This document shows, one piece after another, positions 1 through 8,580 of a DNA stretch of 52,513 nucleotides. The position numbers and the translations under genes are program-made. Each line of letters opens with the position of its first letter. Positions within the stretch are counted from its first letter, which is position 1. The stretch comes from Pseudomonadota bacterium. GTDB taxonomy: Bacteria > Pseudomonadota > Alphaproteobacteria > Rhodobacterales > Rhodobacteraceae. Below the pieces are notes generated by a model. It made no database searches and was not told the DNA's origin. It saw only the letters and a program-made list of their open reading frames with translations. The stretch is taken from assembly GCA_963205235.1 (NCBI GenBank), contig CAUJIP010000080.1:1-52513 (forward strand). Reading direction: 5' to 3'.

Positions 1-1683
1 GACAGTATCTCGGGCGGCGACGGCAACGACCGGCTGACCGGTGCCGAGGGCACCGACACGCTGACCGGCGGGGCGGGCAACGACAGCCTGGACGCGGGCG
101 ACGGCGACGACCGGCTGGACGGGGGCCTGGGCAACGACACGTTGCTGGCCAGCGCGGGCAATGACAGGCTGGAGGGTGGCGGGGGGCAGGACAGCCTGAA
201 TGGCGGGTCGGGCGCGGACAGTCTGATCGGCGGCGACGGTCAGGACACGCTTGTGGCCGGTGATGGGGCCGACATGCTGGATGGCGGGACGGGGAACGAC
301 AGTCTGGATGGCGGCACGGGGAATGACAGCCTGATCGGCGGCGATGGAAATGACACGCTGCTTGGCTTTGCGGGCGATGACGCGCTGGACGGTGGAACCG
401 GCAATGACCGTCTGGACGGCGGCGATGGCAATGACAGCCTGACGGGTGGCGATGGAAATGACACGCTGCTTGGTCTTGCGGGCGACGATACTTTGATCGC
501 TGGCGCGGGGAATGACAGTCTGGACAGCGGCGCGGGCAATGACAGGCTGGATGGCGGTGCCTGGGATGATGTGCTTTCGGGCGGCGACGGGGTGGATTCG
601 CTGTTCGGCGGCGATGGCAACGATCGGTTGCTGGGCGGGACCGGGGCGGATAATCTGTCGGGCGATGCGGGCAACGACTGGCTGGATGCCGGGGACGGCG
701 ATGACCTTGTGCTGGCAGGGAACGGCAATGACACCGTGCTGGGCGGGGCCGGGGCAGACCTTCTGGGGGGCGGCAGCGGCAATGACAGTCTGGTCGGAGG
801 CCTGGGCGACGACCGGATGGTGGGGGGGGCGGGCTCGGACCGGCTGGACGGTGGCGAAGGGACCGATCTGGCAAGCTATTCCGGCGCAGCTTTGTCGGTC
901 ACGGTCGATCTGATGACGCCTGCGGCAAATGCCGGGGATGCCTTGGGGGACACGTTCAGCTCGATCGAGCTTTGGGAGATGGGGTCGGCGGGTGACATCT
1001 TTCGCGGCAGTATGGGGGATGACCGGGTCTGGGGGCTTGGCGGGAATGACCTGCTGGAGGGTCGGTCGGGGGCCGATCAGCTTTTCGGTGGGGCGGGCAA
1101 TGACTCGCTTCTGGGCGGCGATGGCAACGACCTTCTTGTCGGTGGCGTGGGCGAGGACTGGCTGGACGGCGGTCTGGGGTTTGATGTCGCAAGCTATGCC
1201 GAGGCACAGGCCGGGGTTGTTGCCGATCTTGCCCTGTCTGTAGCCAATCAGGGCGAGGCGCTGGGGGACAGCTATCTGGGGGTCGAGGGGCTGGTCGGCT
1301 CGGGGTTCGACGACACGCTGGCAGGCGACGGCCAGGCTAACCTGCTGCGCGGGGGGGCAGGCAATGACTGGCTTGAGGGGCGGGACGGGGCCGACACGCT
1401 GCAGGGCGGGGCGGGGGATGACACATTGATCGGAGGGACCGGGGCGGACACGTTCATCTTCGAGGGCGGTCACGACCAGGCGCAGGATTTCCAGGACGGG
1501 GTAGATGACATCGTGCTGTCAATCGCGCTTTGGGGCGGGGTGGCACCGGATGTCACGGGCCTGCTTGCCACGGCTACGGTGACGGAAATCGGCATTTCGC
1601 TGGACCTTGGCGGCGGGGCGACACTGGACATCGCCGGGGTATTTGACGCATCACTTCTGGCGGATGACATCCTGTTTCTGTGA
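1..1683 (+). CDS. RTX calcium-binding repeat protein, C-terminal part (5' end outside window)
   Basis: The frame is open from the first base, so the gene begins upstream; at least 560 residues are visible. Nearly all of it is tandem glycine/aspartate-rich nonapeptides of the GGxGxDxLx type (for example GGDGNDSLTGG), the Ca2+-binding parallel beta-roll of RTX proteins. Two longer modules interrupt the roll around nt 860-1010 and 1180-1320, each with an ASYxxA...VDL...N.G.A.GD pattern that recurs in such proteins. The last 80 residues lose the repeats and end in a hydrophobic beta-rich tail (..GADTFIF ... LADDILFL), as in type I secretion substrates that carry an uncleaved C-terminal signal. 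Inference: exported by an ABC/MFP/TolC system and folded outside the cell on Ca2+ binding. No catalytic domain is visible here, so adhesin, protease or other activity cannot be decided. galE follows after 19 bp. Confidence 0.9.
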   Translation, partial: DSISGGDGNDRLTGAEGTDTLTGGAGNDSLDAGDGDDRLDGGLGNDTLLASAGNDRLEGGGGQDSLNGGSGADSLIGGDGQDTLVAGDGADMLDGGTGNDSLDGGTGNDSLIGGDGNDTLLGFAGDDALDGGTGNDRLDGGDGNDSLTGGDGNDTLLGLAGDDTLIAGAGNDSLDSGAGNDRLDGGAWDDVLSGGDGVDSLFGGDGNDRLLGGTGADNLSGDAGNDWLDAGDGDDLVLAGNGNDTVLGGAGADLLGGGSGNDSLVGGLGDDRMVGGAGSDRLDGGEGTDLASYSGAALSVTVDLMTPAANAGDALGDTFSSIELWEMGSAGDIFRGSMGDDRVWGLGGNDLLEGRSGADQLFGGAGNDSLLGGDGNDLLVGGVGEDWLDGGLGFDVASYAEAQAGVVADLALSVANQGEALGDSYLGVEGLVGSGFDDTLAGDGQANLLRGGAGNDWLEGRDGADTLQGGAGDDTLIGGTGADTFIFEGGHDQAQDFQDGVDDIVLSIALWGGVAPDVTGLLATATVTEIGISLDLGGGATLDIAGVFDASLLADDILFL

Positions 1684-1702
1684 CGGGACAGCCGGGGGAA
1701 CG

Positions 1703-2689
1703 ATGACGGGAAAAGTGCTGGTCACGGGTGGTGCGGGCTATATCGGGTCACATGCCTGCAAGGCGCTGGCCCGTGCCGGGTTCGAGCCGGTGGCCTTTGA
1801 CAACCTGTCGACCGGCTGGGCCGAGGCGGTGAAATGGGGACCGCTGGTTCGGGGCGATCTGATGGACCGCGACAGTATAGATGCAGCGCTGGCCGAACAT
1901 CGACCCGTCGCCGTGATGCACTTTGCCGCCCTGTCGCTGGTGGGCGTGTCGATGCAGGATCCCGGTCTTTACTGGCGGGTGAATGTGGGGGGCGCGCTGA
2001 ACCTGTTCGAGGCCTGCGCTGCAGCGGGTGTCCGCAATGTCGTGTTTTCATCGACCTGCGCCACCTATGGCGATCAGGACGGAGTTCTTCTAACCGAAGA
2101 CACACCCCAGAAGCCGATCAACGCCTATGGCGGGTCAAAGCTGGCAATTGAACAAATGCTGCGCGATTTTGGCAAATCGCATGGAATTTCGCATATGATC
2201 TTTAGATATTTCAACATTGCCGGTGCCGACCCCGAGGGCGAGCTGGGAGAGCAGCACTTGCCCGAAACCCATCTTATCCCGCTGATGCTGGACGCCGTTG
2301 CGGGCAAGCGACCGGCGCTGACGCTGCATGGGGCCGATTATCCGACCCCGGATGGAACCTGCGTGCGGGACTATGTGCATGTCTCCGATCTGGCGGATGC
2401 ACATGTGCTGGGGCTGCAGCGGTTGCTGAATGGAAGCGGGAACCGGGTGTTCTGCCTTGGCTCGGGCAAGGGGTTTTCGGTGCGCGAGGTGATCGAGGCC
2501 AGTCGTGCGGTGACGAACCGCGAGGTGCCGGTGATCATCGGGCCAAGGCGGCCGGGGGATGCGGCGGCGCTGGTGTCATCCTCGACCCGCGCGATGGAAG
2601 AACTGGGATGGGAGCCGCAGCGGTCGAGCCTGCGGCAGATGATCGGCGACGCCTGGTTCTGGGCGCAGCAGCCGGGGTTTTCAGGCTAA
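1703..2689 (+). CDS. galE: UDP-glucose 4-epimerase
   Basis: 328 residues, normal for GalE. Interconverts UDP-glucose and UDP-galactose with bound NAD+, supplying galactosyl units for surface polysaccharide or allowing galactose use. The N-terminal NAD motif GGAGYIGSH lies at residues 8-16; the SDR triad is visible as the Ser/Thr stretch SSTCATYG and the YGGSK motif (Tyr-x-x-x-Lys). The substrate-side motif RYFNIAGADP follows, and CVRDYVHVSDLA is typical of GalE. The ATG at 1703 is chosen because it directly precedes the Rossmann fold and has a GGGGGA ribosome binding site about 5 nt upstream; in-frame sequence further upstream lies inside the RTX gene. The 19-bp gap suggests cotranscription with the RTX gene. 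The aldose-epimerase-like gene is convergent. Known: GalE family. Inference: cell-surface sugar role. Confidence 0.95.
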   Translation: MTGKVLVTGGAGYIGSHACKALARAGFEPVAFDNLSTGWAEAVKWGPLVRGDLMDRDSIDAALAEHRPVAVMHFAALSLVGVSMQDPGLYWRVNVGGALNLFEACAAAGVRNVVFSSTCATYGDQDGVLLTEDTPQKPINAYGGSKLAIEQMLRDFGKSHGISHMIFRYFNIAGADPEGELGEQHLPETHLIPLMLDAVAGKRPALTLHGADYPTPDGTCVRDYVHVSDLADAHVLGLQRLLNGSGNRVFCLGSGKGFSVREVIEASRAVTNREVPVIIGPRRPGDAAALVSSSTRAMEELGWEPQRSSLRQMIGDAWFWAQQPGFSG

Positions 2690-2707
2690 CCCGGTCTGGA
2701 TTGGGGC

Positions 2708-3814
2708 CTAAAGGTCCCAGTCGAGGGCCGGTTTCTTTCCCGGTTGCGGCGCGGGGTCGGCGGTGCCAAGCCATGCCCCCCGGATCGGCAGTTTGCGTTC
2801 TGCCCCCCAATCGCCGGTGACGGTCAGGATGTCGCCGTCCAGCATCACGCCCGCCACGCTTTGGCCTGTGGGCCAGTGGATTGCGCCAAGGACGTGGCGG
2901 ATGTCGACGGTACCCATCGGGTCTAGCGTCAAAAGTGCGGGCTGACCGGCTGCGGTAAGGGGATCGGGGGTTTCGCGGGCGGAAAGGCCCAGGACGGGCA
3001 GGGCGGCACCTTCTTCCACCCCAAGGCAGGCCAGGTGACGGCCATTCCACGGCGCATAGTCCCGCCCGCCGTTTGAATGCCAAAGCATGGTCATCGGCAA
3101 CTGGCGCGGATTGCGCAGCGACAGGATCAGATCGCCCTGACCCTCGCGGACGACCGCGGTCCAGCCAAGGCGCGAGGCCGGGTCTTCGACGCCGGTGACG
3201 AAATCTTCGTGCCGGTCGCCCCAAGGATAGCGGTGCAGGTTGACGGTGCTGCCGTCGGCGGCGGGAAACTCGGCGGCATCCTCGGCGCGGCGGGGATAGG
3301 CAAGGCGGGACCGGCCAAGGGTGGTTTCCAGCGGCTCGGGAAGGGTTTCCCACCAGCGTTTGCGCGAGAACGAGAGCTTGGCGCCCCCCGGCAGGGCGAT
3401 CATCGCGTGGTTGGCGACGGGAAGCCGACCCTGCCCGCCGATGAACAGGTGGCGCTGGTAAAGGAAAGGGTGGTCGTCCTGAACCGAAAGCTCCTTGATG
3501 ACGCTGGCGCCCTGAACGGCACCCTCAAGCGTTGCGCGCAGGGTTCCAGGGGCAGAGGCCATCACCCGCCAGTCGCCATTCGCGGTCAGCCCGTGCAGGC
3601 CGTCCGGGCCGGGGCCCATGGGGGCAGCCAGAAAGTCGCCCTGCAGCCAGCGCTGGTGGGGCGGGGCGTCGGCGGGAACCTCGGCCTCGGCCCAGGGGGC
3701 GTGGTGCAGCGGGCTGATCGTCTTGCCTTTATCCGCGACCTCGAACCCGGTCAGGACCCCGCCGCGGGGCAGAAAGTCGAAGCGGATGCCAGAGGCGCTG
3801 GTGCAGTGGGTCAT
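2708..3814 (-). CDS. Aldose 1-epimerase (galactose mutarotase)-like protein
   Basis: 368 residues, cytoplasmic (no signal peptide). Several stretches recall the galactose mutarotase beta-sandwich: an HGLTANGDWRV segment near residue 90 (the family's HG...W region) and a late SNGGRDYAPWNGRHLACLGVEEG region with an acidic residue placed like the catalytic base. Start ATG at 3814 has a GGAG box 5 nt upstream. The gene stands alone: convergent with galE (18-bp gap) and divergent from the SDR gene (121-bp gap). If it is a mutarotase it would equilibrate alpha and beta anomers of an imported sugar, which suits the neighbouring agl and galE genes. Function is inferred from fold-level resemblance only; it could be a sugar-binding protein of the same superfamily without activity. 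Confidence 0.6.
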   Translation of the reverse strand: MTHCTSASGIRFDFLPRGGVLTGFEVADKGKTISPLHHAPWAEAEVPADAPPHQRWLQGDFLAAPMGPGPDGLHGLTANGDWRVMASAPGTLRATLEGAVQGASVIKELSVQDDHPFLYQRHLFIGGQGRLPVANHAMIALPGGAKLSFSRKRWWETLPEPLETTLGRSRLAYPRRAEDAAEFPAADGSTVNLHRYPWGDRHEDFVTGVEDPASRLGWTAVVREGQGDLILSLRNPRQLPMTMLWHSNGGRDYAPWNGRHLACLGVEEGAALPVLGLSARETPDPLTAAGQPALLTLDPMGTVDIRHVLGAIHWPTGQSVAGVMLDGDILTVTGDWGAERKLPIRGAWLGTADPAPQPGKKPALDWDL

Positions 3815-3935
3815 GGGAGCTCCTTCACGGACCAAGGCTAGCGCCGGGGGGGGCCGGGGTGCAAGCGTGGCCTCTGGCGAAGCCCGGGCGGGGAGGCTAG
3901 GCTTGGCCGCAAACATGCATTCGGAGGGTTCAAGG

Positions 3936-4673
3936 ATGGGGCGGTTGCAGGGCAAGACGATCCTGGTCACTGCGGCGGGGCAGGGGATCGGGCGGGCTTC
4001 GGCGCTTGCCATGGTGCGGGAAGGGGCGCGGGTCATTGCGACCGACGTGAATGCGGCCCTGTTGCCCGACCTTGCGACGGCAGGCTGCGAGACGCGGGTG
4101 CTGGATGTGCGGGACGCAGGACAGATCGAGGCGACATTTGCAGCCATCGGCACGCCGGACGTGCTGTTCAACTGCGCGGGGTTCGTGGCCAACGGCACGA
4201 TCCTGGACTGTGACGAGGCGACCTGGGATTTCAGCCTGGACCTGAACCTGAAGGCGATGTTCCGCATGTGCAAGGCTGTGCTGCCGGGAATGGTGGCGCG
4301 CGGCCATGGCAACATCATCAACATGGCCTCGGCGGTGGGGTCGATCATCGCAGCGCCGAACCGGTTCGTTTATGGGGTGACCAAGGCGGGCGTGATCGGG
4401 TTGACCAAGGCGATTGCGGCGGATTTCGTGGCCAAGGGCATCCGCTGCAACGCGGTCTGCCCCGGCACGGTGGAAACGCCCAGCTTGAACGACCGGATGC
4501 GCGCCAGTGGCGACTATGAGACGGCGCGCAAGTCGTTCCTGGCCCGTCAGCCGATGGGACGCATGGCCACAGCCGAGGAAATCGCGGCGCTGGTCGTGTT
4601 CCTGGCGTCGGACGAATCGTCCTACTGCACCGGGTCGGCGCATATGGTCGACGGTGGCTGGTCGAATACCTGA
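3936..4673 (+). CDS. Short-chain dehydrogenase/reductase, DHRS6/BDH2-like
   Basis: 245 residues, classical SDR length. The cofactor motif TAAGQGIGRA is at residues 11-20, an NAD-type acidic residue follows beta-2 (ATDVN), the structural NCAG is near residue 85, the catalytic Ser is in MASAVGS and the catalytic pair in YGVTK. The whole sequence closely follows the DHRS6/BDH2 subgroup (GRL.GK start, RVLDV, LDC.E..WDFS, IRCN.VCPGTV.TPSL, GRMATAEEIA), which includes cytosolic (R)-3-hydroxybutyrate dehydrogenase/4-oxoproline reductases and bacterial 2-keto-3-deoxy-L-fuconate dehydrogenases. The substrate is therefore open: sugar-acid catabolism would fit the sugar genes on both sides. Start ATG 3936 has GGAGG about 8 nt upstream. 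Convergent with aglK, 6 bp between stop codons. Confidence 0.85.
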   Translation: MGRLQGKTILVTAAGQGIGRASALAMVREGARVIATDVNAALLPDLATAGCETRVLDVRDAGQIEATFAAIGTPDVLFNCAGFVANGTILDCDEATWDFSLDLNLKAMFRMCKAVLPGMVARGHGNIINMASAVGSIIAAPNRFVYGVTKAGVIGLTKAIAADFVAKGIRCNAVCPGTVETPSLNDRMRASGDYETARKSFLARQPMGRMATAEEIAALVVFLASDESSYCTGSAHMVDGGWSNT

Positions 4674-4679
4674 CCCGGT

Positions 4680-5771
4680 TCAGCGGCGCAGGGAAACCCC
4701 TTCGCTGAACAGATGCAGCTTCGACGGATCGGCGGTCAGGCCAAGTGTCTGGCCGCGCAGGCCCGAATGGTTGCCGGGCAGTTTGCCAACGACCTGGGTG
4801 CCATCGGCCTGTGGTTCGAAATAGAGGAGCGTGACTTCCCCCAGCGCTTCGGTCAGGGCGACCTTGCCTTGATAAAGGGCCGCTCCGGTGGCGGGCTGAA
4901 GATCCTCGGGCCGGACGCCGACATTGACGCGGCGGCCCTTGTCGGCGGCAGTGGTCGCGATGGGGACGGTCACCGTCAGGCCGGACGCAAGGCTGACCAC
5001 GGTTTCGGCCCCCGGCTTGTCGATGGTACCAGCCAGCAGGTTCATCGCCGGGCTGCCGATGAACTGGGCGACGAATTCGCTGGTCGGGCGTTCGTAAAGC
5101 TCCATCGGGGTGCCGACCTGCGCGATGCCGCCCTTGGCCAGAACGACGATCCGGCTGGCAAGGGTCATCGCCTCGACCTGATCATGGGTCACATAGATCA
5201 TGGTGCGGTCGGGCATCGCCTCTTTCAGCTGGGCGATCTCGATCCGGGTGGCGACACGCAGGGCGGCGTCAAGGTTCGAGAGCGGCTCGTCGAAGAGATA
5301 GACCTTGGGGTCGCGCACGATGGCGCGGCCGATGGCGACGCGCTGGCGCTGGCCGCCGGACAGGGCCTTGGGCAGGCGGTCCAGATAGGGGGTCAGCTGC
5401 AAGGCGTTGGCGGCGCGGGTGACGGCGGCGTCAATCTCGGCCCCGGTCTTGCCCGCGATTTTCAGGGCAAAGGCCATGTTGTCGCGCACGGTCATGTGCG
5501 GATAAAGCGCGTAGGACTGGAACACCATGGCGATGCCGCGCTGTGCGGGGGGCACGTCGTTGACCTTTTGGCCGTCGATGTCCAGTGTGCCTTCGCTGAT
5601 GGTTTCAAGCCCGGCGATCATCCGCATCAGGGTGGATTTGCCGCAGCCCGAGGGGCCGACAAAGACGATCAACTCGCCCGTCTTGATGTCAAGGTTGATG
5701 TCTTTCAGGACCGCAACGCCGCCCTTGCCGCCGTAGGTCTTGCCGACTGCCCGAAGTGTCAGGTCTGCCAT
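4680..5771 (-). CDS. aglK: Alpha-glucoside ABC transporter ATP-binding protein
   Basis: 363 residues, the size of MalK/UgpC-type sugar importer ATPases. Walker A GPSGCGKST sits near residue 38, the signature LSGGQRQRVAIGRA near 134, Walker B YLFDEPLSNLD next to it, and the H-loop in YVTHDQVEAM; the C-terminal 120 residues form the TOBE/OB regulatory domain (NVGVRPEDL). It powers the AglF-AglG permease. Start ATG 5771 precedes the canonical MADLTLRAVGKTYGG; an upstream extension reads into the intergenic spacer and lacks homology. Last gene of the aglEFGAK transcription unit, 19 bp after aglA. Assignment to aglK rests on operon order, which matches Sinorhizobium aglEFGAK; by sequence alone it could serve several sugar permeases, as such ATPases often do. 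Confidence 0.93.
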   Translation of the reverse strand: MADLTLRAVGKTYGGKGGVAVLKDINLDIKTGELIVFVGPSGCGKSTLMRMIAGLETISEGTLDIDGQKVNDVPPAQRGIAMVFQSYALYPHMTVRDNMAFALKIAGKTGAEIDAAVTRAANALQLTPYLDRLPKALSGGQRQRVAIGRAIVRDPKVYLFDEPLSNLDAALRVATRIEIAQLKEAMPDRTMIYVTHDQVEAMTLASRIVVLAKGGIAQVGTPMELYERPTSEFVAQFIGSPAMNLLAGTIDKPGAETVVSLASGLTVTVPIATTAADKGRRVNVGVRPEDLQPATGAALYQGKVALTEALGEVTLLYFEPQADGTQVVGKLPGNHSGLRGQTLGLTADPSKLHLFSEGVSLRR

Positions 5772-5790
5772 CTGGTTCCTCTTCCTGTCG

Positions 5791-7419
5791 TCACGAAGCG
5801 CGGTAAAGCGCGAATTGCCATGGGTCGAGCGCAAGCTTGCCCGTGGCCGGACCAGCTGCCCCGATCTTTGCGCCAAGTGCGGTCCAGGTGCCGGGTGGCA
5901 CGGGCGTTTCGACCGGGTGGTCGGTCAGGTTGACCGCGACCCAGATTCGTTCGCCCGCGCCGTCGCGGGTGAAGGTCAGAAGGCCGTCGCCGTCTGTCAG
6001 ATCGGCGATGCTGCCCGACCGGAACACCGGATGGTCGGCCCGAAAGGCAATGGCCGCGCGGTAGAAATGCAGCAATGCCGAAGGGTCCGCCTCTTGCGCG
6101 GAAAGCGCGCGGCCAAGGTGTTCGGCGGGCACGGGCAGCCAGGGCTTGGCGGTGGAAAAGCCGCCGTTGCCGTTGTCCGATTGCCAGACCATCGGCGTGC
6201 GGCAGCCATCGCGGCCCTTGAACTCGGGCCAGAACTGGATGCCATAGGGGTCTTGGACGTCCTCGTAGGCGATTTCCGCCTCGGTCAGGCCAAGCTCTTC
6301 GCCCTGATAGATGCAGACCGAACCGCGCAGGGTCAGAAGGGCGACAAGATAGGCCTTCAGCCCCCGGTCATCCAAATGCCAGCGCGACTTGTGGCGCATC
6401 ACGTCATGGTTGGAAAACGCCCAGCAGGCCCAGCCATCGGGCGCGGCCGTGGCCAGCCGGGCAAAGGTTTCGACCACCAGTTTCGCGGTCAGCCGTTCTG
6501 GGGACAGGAATTCGAAGGCATAACACATCTGCATCAGGTCATTGCCCGAGGTGTATTCGCCAAGGATCTCCAGCCCAAGCTGCGAATCCCCAACCTCGCC
6601 CACCGCCGCCGCGTCATAGCGGTCCATCACCGCGCGCAGGCGGCGCAGGAAGCCCAGATTTTCGGGCTGGTTCTTGTCATACAGGTGAAGCTGGTGGTTG
6701 TAGGGGTTCACCGCAGGCGCGGTCGAAGCGTTGCGCTGGTCTTTCGGCAGACCGGGATTGTCGCGCAAGGCCTTGTCGCAGAAGTAGAAGTTGATCGTGT
6801 CCAGCCGGAATCCGTCCACCCCGCGTTCCAGCCAGAAATGGGCCACGTCCAGAAGGGCGTCCTGCACATCCGGGTTGTGGAAGTTCAGGTCCGGCTGTGA
6901 GGTCAGGAAATTGTGCTGGTAGTACTGTTCACGCCGGGGGTCCCATTGCCAGCCCGGCCCGCCAAAGATCGACAGCCAGTTGTTCGGCGGCGTGCCGTCG
7001 GGTTTGGGTTCCGCCCAGACATACCAATCCGCCTTGGGATTGTCGCGTGAGGCGCGGCTTTCCACGAACCAGGGATGTTGGTCGGACGTGTGGGACAGCA
7101 CCAGGTCGATCATCACCTTCAGGCCCAACTTGTGGGCCGTGTCGATTACCGCGTCGAAATCGGTCTGGGTCCCGAAGATCGGATCGACGCCGCAGTAATC
7201 CGACACGTCATAGCCGAAATCCTTCATCGGCGAGGTGAAGAACGGGCTGATCCAGATCGCCTCGGCCCCCAAACTGGCGATATGGGGCAGGCGTTGCACG
7301 ATCCCGGCAAGATCGCCGATCCCGTCACCGTTCGAATCCTGAAAGCTGCGGGGGTAGATCTGATAGATCACCGCACCGCGCCACCAGTCCTTGGATTTCT
7401 CCAGTCGCTTCACGTCCAA
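5791..7419 (-). CDS. aglA: Alpha-glucosidase, GH13
   Basis: 542 residues, cytoplasmic. A GH13 TIM barrel begins at once with WWRGAVIYQIYPRSFQDSNG. Conserved GH13 regions are visible: DLVLSHTSDQHPWF (region I), GVDGFRLDTINFY (region II, with the catalytic Asp nucleophile), AVGEVGD (region III, acid/base Glu) and FSNHDV (region IV, transition-state Asp). It should hydrolyse maltose, sucrose, trehalulose-like or other alpha-glucosides after import. The frame begins with TTG at 7419, 6 nt after the aglG stop, with an AAGGGAAG box just upstream; a GTG two codons later is an equally possible start. The short spacing to aglG and the 19-bp gap to aglK indicate translation from one agl mRNA. Confidence 0.92.
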   Translation of the reverse strand: MDVKRLEKSKDWWRGAVIYQIYPRSFQDSNGDGIGDLAGIVQRLPHIASLGAEAIWISPFFTSPMKDFGYDVSDYCGVDPIFGTQTDFDAVIDTAHKLGLKVMIDLVLSHTSDQHPWFVESRASRDNPKADWYVWAEPKPDGTPPNNWLSIFGGPGWQWDPRREQYYQHNFLTSQPDLNFHNPDVQDALLDVAHFWLERGVDGFRLDTINFYFCDKALRDNPGLPKDQRNASTAPAVNPYNHQLHLYDKNQPENLGFLRRLRAVMDRYDAAAVGEVGDSQLGLEILGEYTSGNDLMQMCYAFEFLSPERLTAKLVVETFARLATAAPDGWACWAFSNHDVMRHKSRWHLDDRGLKAYLVALLTLRGSVCIYQGEELGLTEAEIAYEDVQDPYGIQFWPEFKGRDGCRTPMVWQSDNGNGGFSTAKPWLPVPAEHLGRALSAQEADPSALLHFYRAAIAFRADHPVFRSGSIADLTDGDGLLTFTRDGAGERIWVAVNLTDHPVETPVPPGTWTALGAKIGAAGPATGKLALDPWQFALYRAS

Positions 7420-7425
7420 CTTCCC

Positions 7426-8565
7426 TTATTTCACCGAGCCAGCCAGAAGGCCGCGCACGAGGTATTTCTGCATTCCAAAGAAGACTATCAGCGGCACCGC
7501 GATGGAGACGAAAGCCGAGGCGGCCAGAATTTCCCAATCCCCCCCGCGCGAGCCCATGAGGTTCACCAGGTTGCCGGTCAGGACTTGCTGGTCATTGCCG
7601 GTGCCAAGGAAGACCAGCGCGACCAGCAGGTCGTTCCAGGTCCAGAGGAACTGGAAGATCGCAAAGCTGGCCAGTGCGGGGAACGACAGCGGCAGCACGA
7701 TCCGGCGGAAAATCTGGAAATCGGTCGCGCCGTCCACCCGCGCGCTTTCGATCACCTCACGCGGCAGGCCGGCCATGTAGTTGCGCAGCAAATATATCGC
7801 CATCGGCAGGCCAAAGCCGGTGTGGGCCAGCCAGATGCCCAGATAGCTTTTGCCGATGCCCAGCGTGTTGTGCAGTTGCAAAAGCGGGATCAAGGCGAGT
7901 TGCAGCGGCACGACCAAGAGCGCCATGATCGCGGCAATCAGCAGCGGGCGGCCCGGAAACTCCATCCAGGCCAGCGCATAGGCGGCGAAGGCGGCGATCA
8001 GGATCGGGATGATCGTGGCCGGGATCGCGACCGTCAGCGTGTTCAGGAAGGCCTGCCCGATGGATTGCCCCGCCAAGGGGCTGGCGATGACGTTCTGGAA
8101 GTTTTCCGTCGTGAACTCGGGCGGGGTCGAGGCGGTGAGGAACACGCGCGGCAGGCGCAAATCGGCCATCGACGCGCTTGAGGTCAGCGCGTACCCGCCG
8201 TCTGCCGTCACCGTCAGGCTGCGGCCATCGCCCAGATCGGCGGTGTCGCCAGCGGCATAGGCCTCGGGTGCCTTGGAGGAGGTTCCCCAATGGCTGACAT
8301 TGCCACCAAGGGTTTCGAAAAGATTGCCCTTGATGACGAAAAGGCCGTCGCTTTCGGTTTCCGCGCCTTCGATGCGAATGGCGGGCAACTGGCTTTCCTG
8401 GGTCGACAGGGCCTGCCACCAGCCCGAACTGGTGATCTGGTCACTGGTGCGGAAACTGGAGACCAGAAGCCCCAGCGTGGGCAGAACCCACAAAAGCACC
8501 AGAAGCGCTGTCGAGATGTGGACGGCCCAGATCAGGGCGGGTTTCTTTCCGGCGATAGAGTCCAT
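7426..8565 (-). CDS. aglG: Alpha-glucoside ABC transporter permease
   Basis: 379 residues, inner-membrane permease of the MalG/CUT1 type. A first membrane helix at about residues 12-34 is followed by a periplasmic insertion of roughly 100 residues (about 40-145), unusually long for CUT1 permeases but characteristic of AglG. Five more helices follow. The EAA loop PREVIESARVDGATDFQIF near residue 290 contacts the ATPase. The start ATG 8565 is 15 nt after the aglF stop. It pairs with AglF to form the channel. Function by family and operon position; substrate range (maltose, sucrose, trehalose or others) is not readable from sequence. Confidence 0.92.
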   Translation of the reverse strand: MDSIAGKKPALIWAVHISTALLVLLWVLPTLGLLVSSFRTSDQITSSGWWQALSTQESQLPAIRIEGAETESDGLFVIKGNLFETLGGNVSHWGTSSKAPEAYAAGDTADLGDGRSLTVTADGGYALTSSASMADLRLPRVFLTASTPPEFTTENFQNVIASPLAGQSIGQAFLNTLTVAIPATIIPILIAAFAAYALAWMEFPGRPLLIAAIMALLVVPLQLALIPLLQLHNTLGIGKSYLGIWLAHTGFGLPMAIYLLRNYMAGLPREVIESARVDGATDFQIFRRIVLPLSFPALASFAIFQFLWTWNDLLVALVFLGTGNDQQVLTGNLVNLMGSRGGDWEILAASAFVSIAVPLIVFFGMQKYLVRGLLAGSVK

Positions 8566-8580
8566 GATGTCCCCCGGCCC

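Noticed and set aside
240-782. Antisense Pro/Ser-rich open frame within the RTX gene
   Set aside because: Mirror image of the Gly/Asp repeats; no start signals.
1-1450. Short near-identical tandem DNA repeats resembling a CRISPR array
   Set aside because: The period is coding (27-nt multiples) and translates to RTX nonapeptides; there are no unique spacers of constant length.
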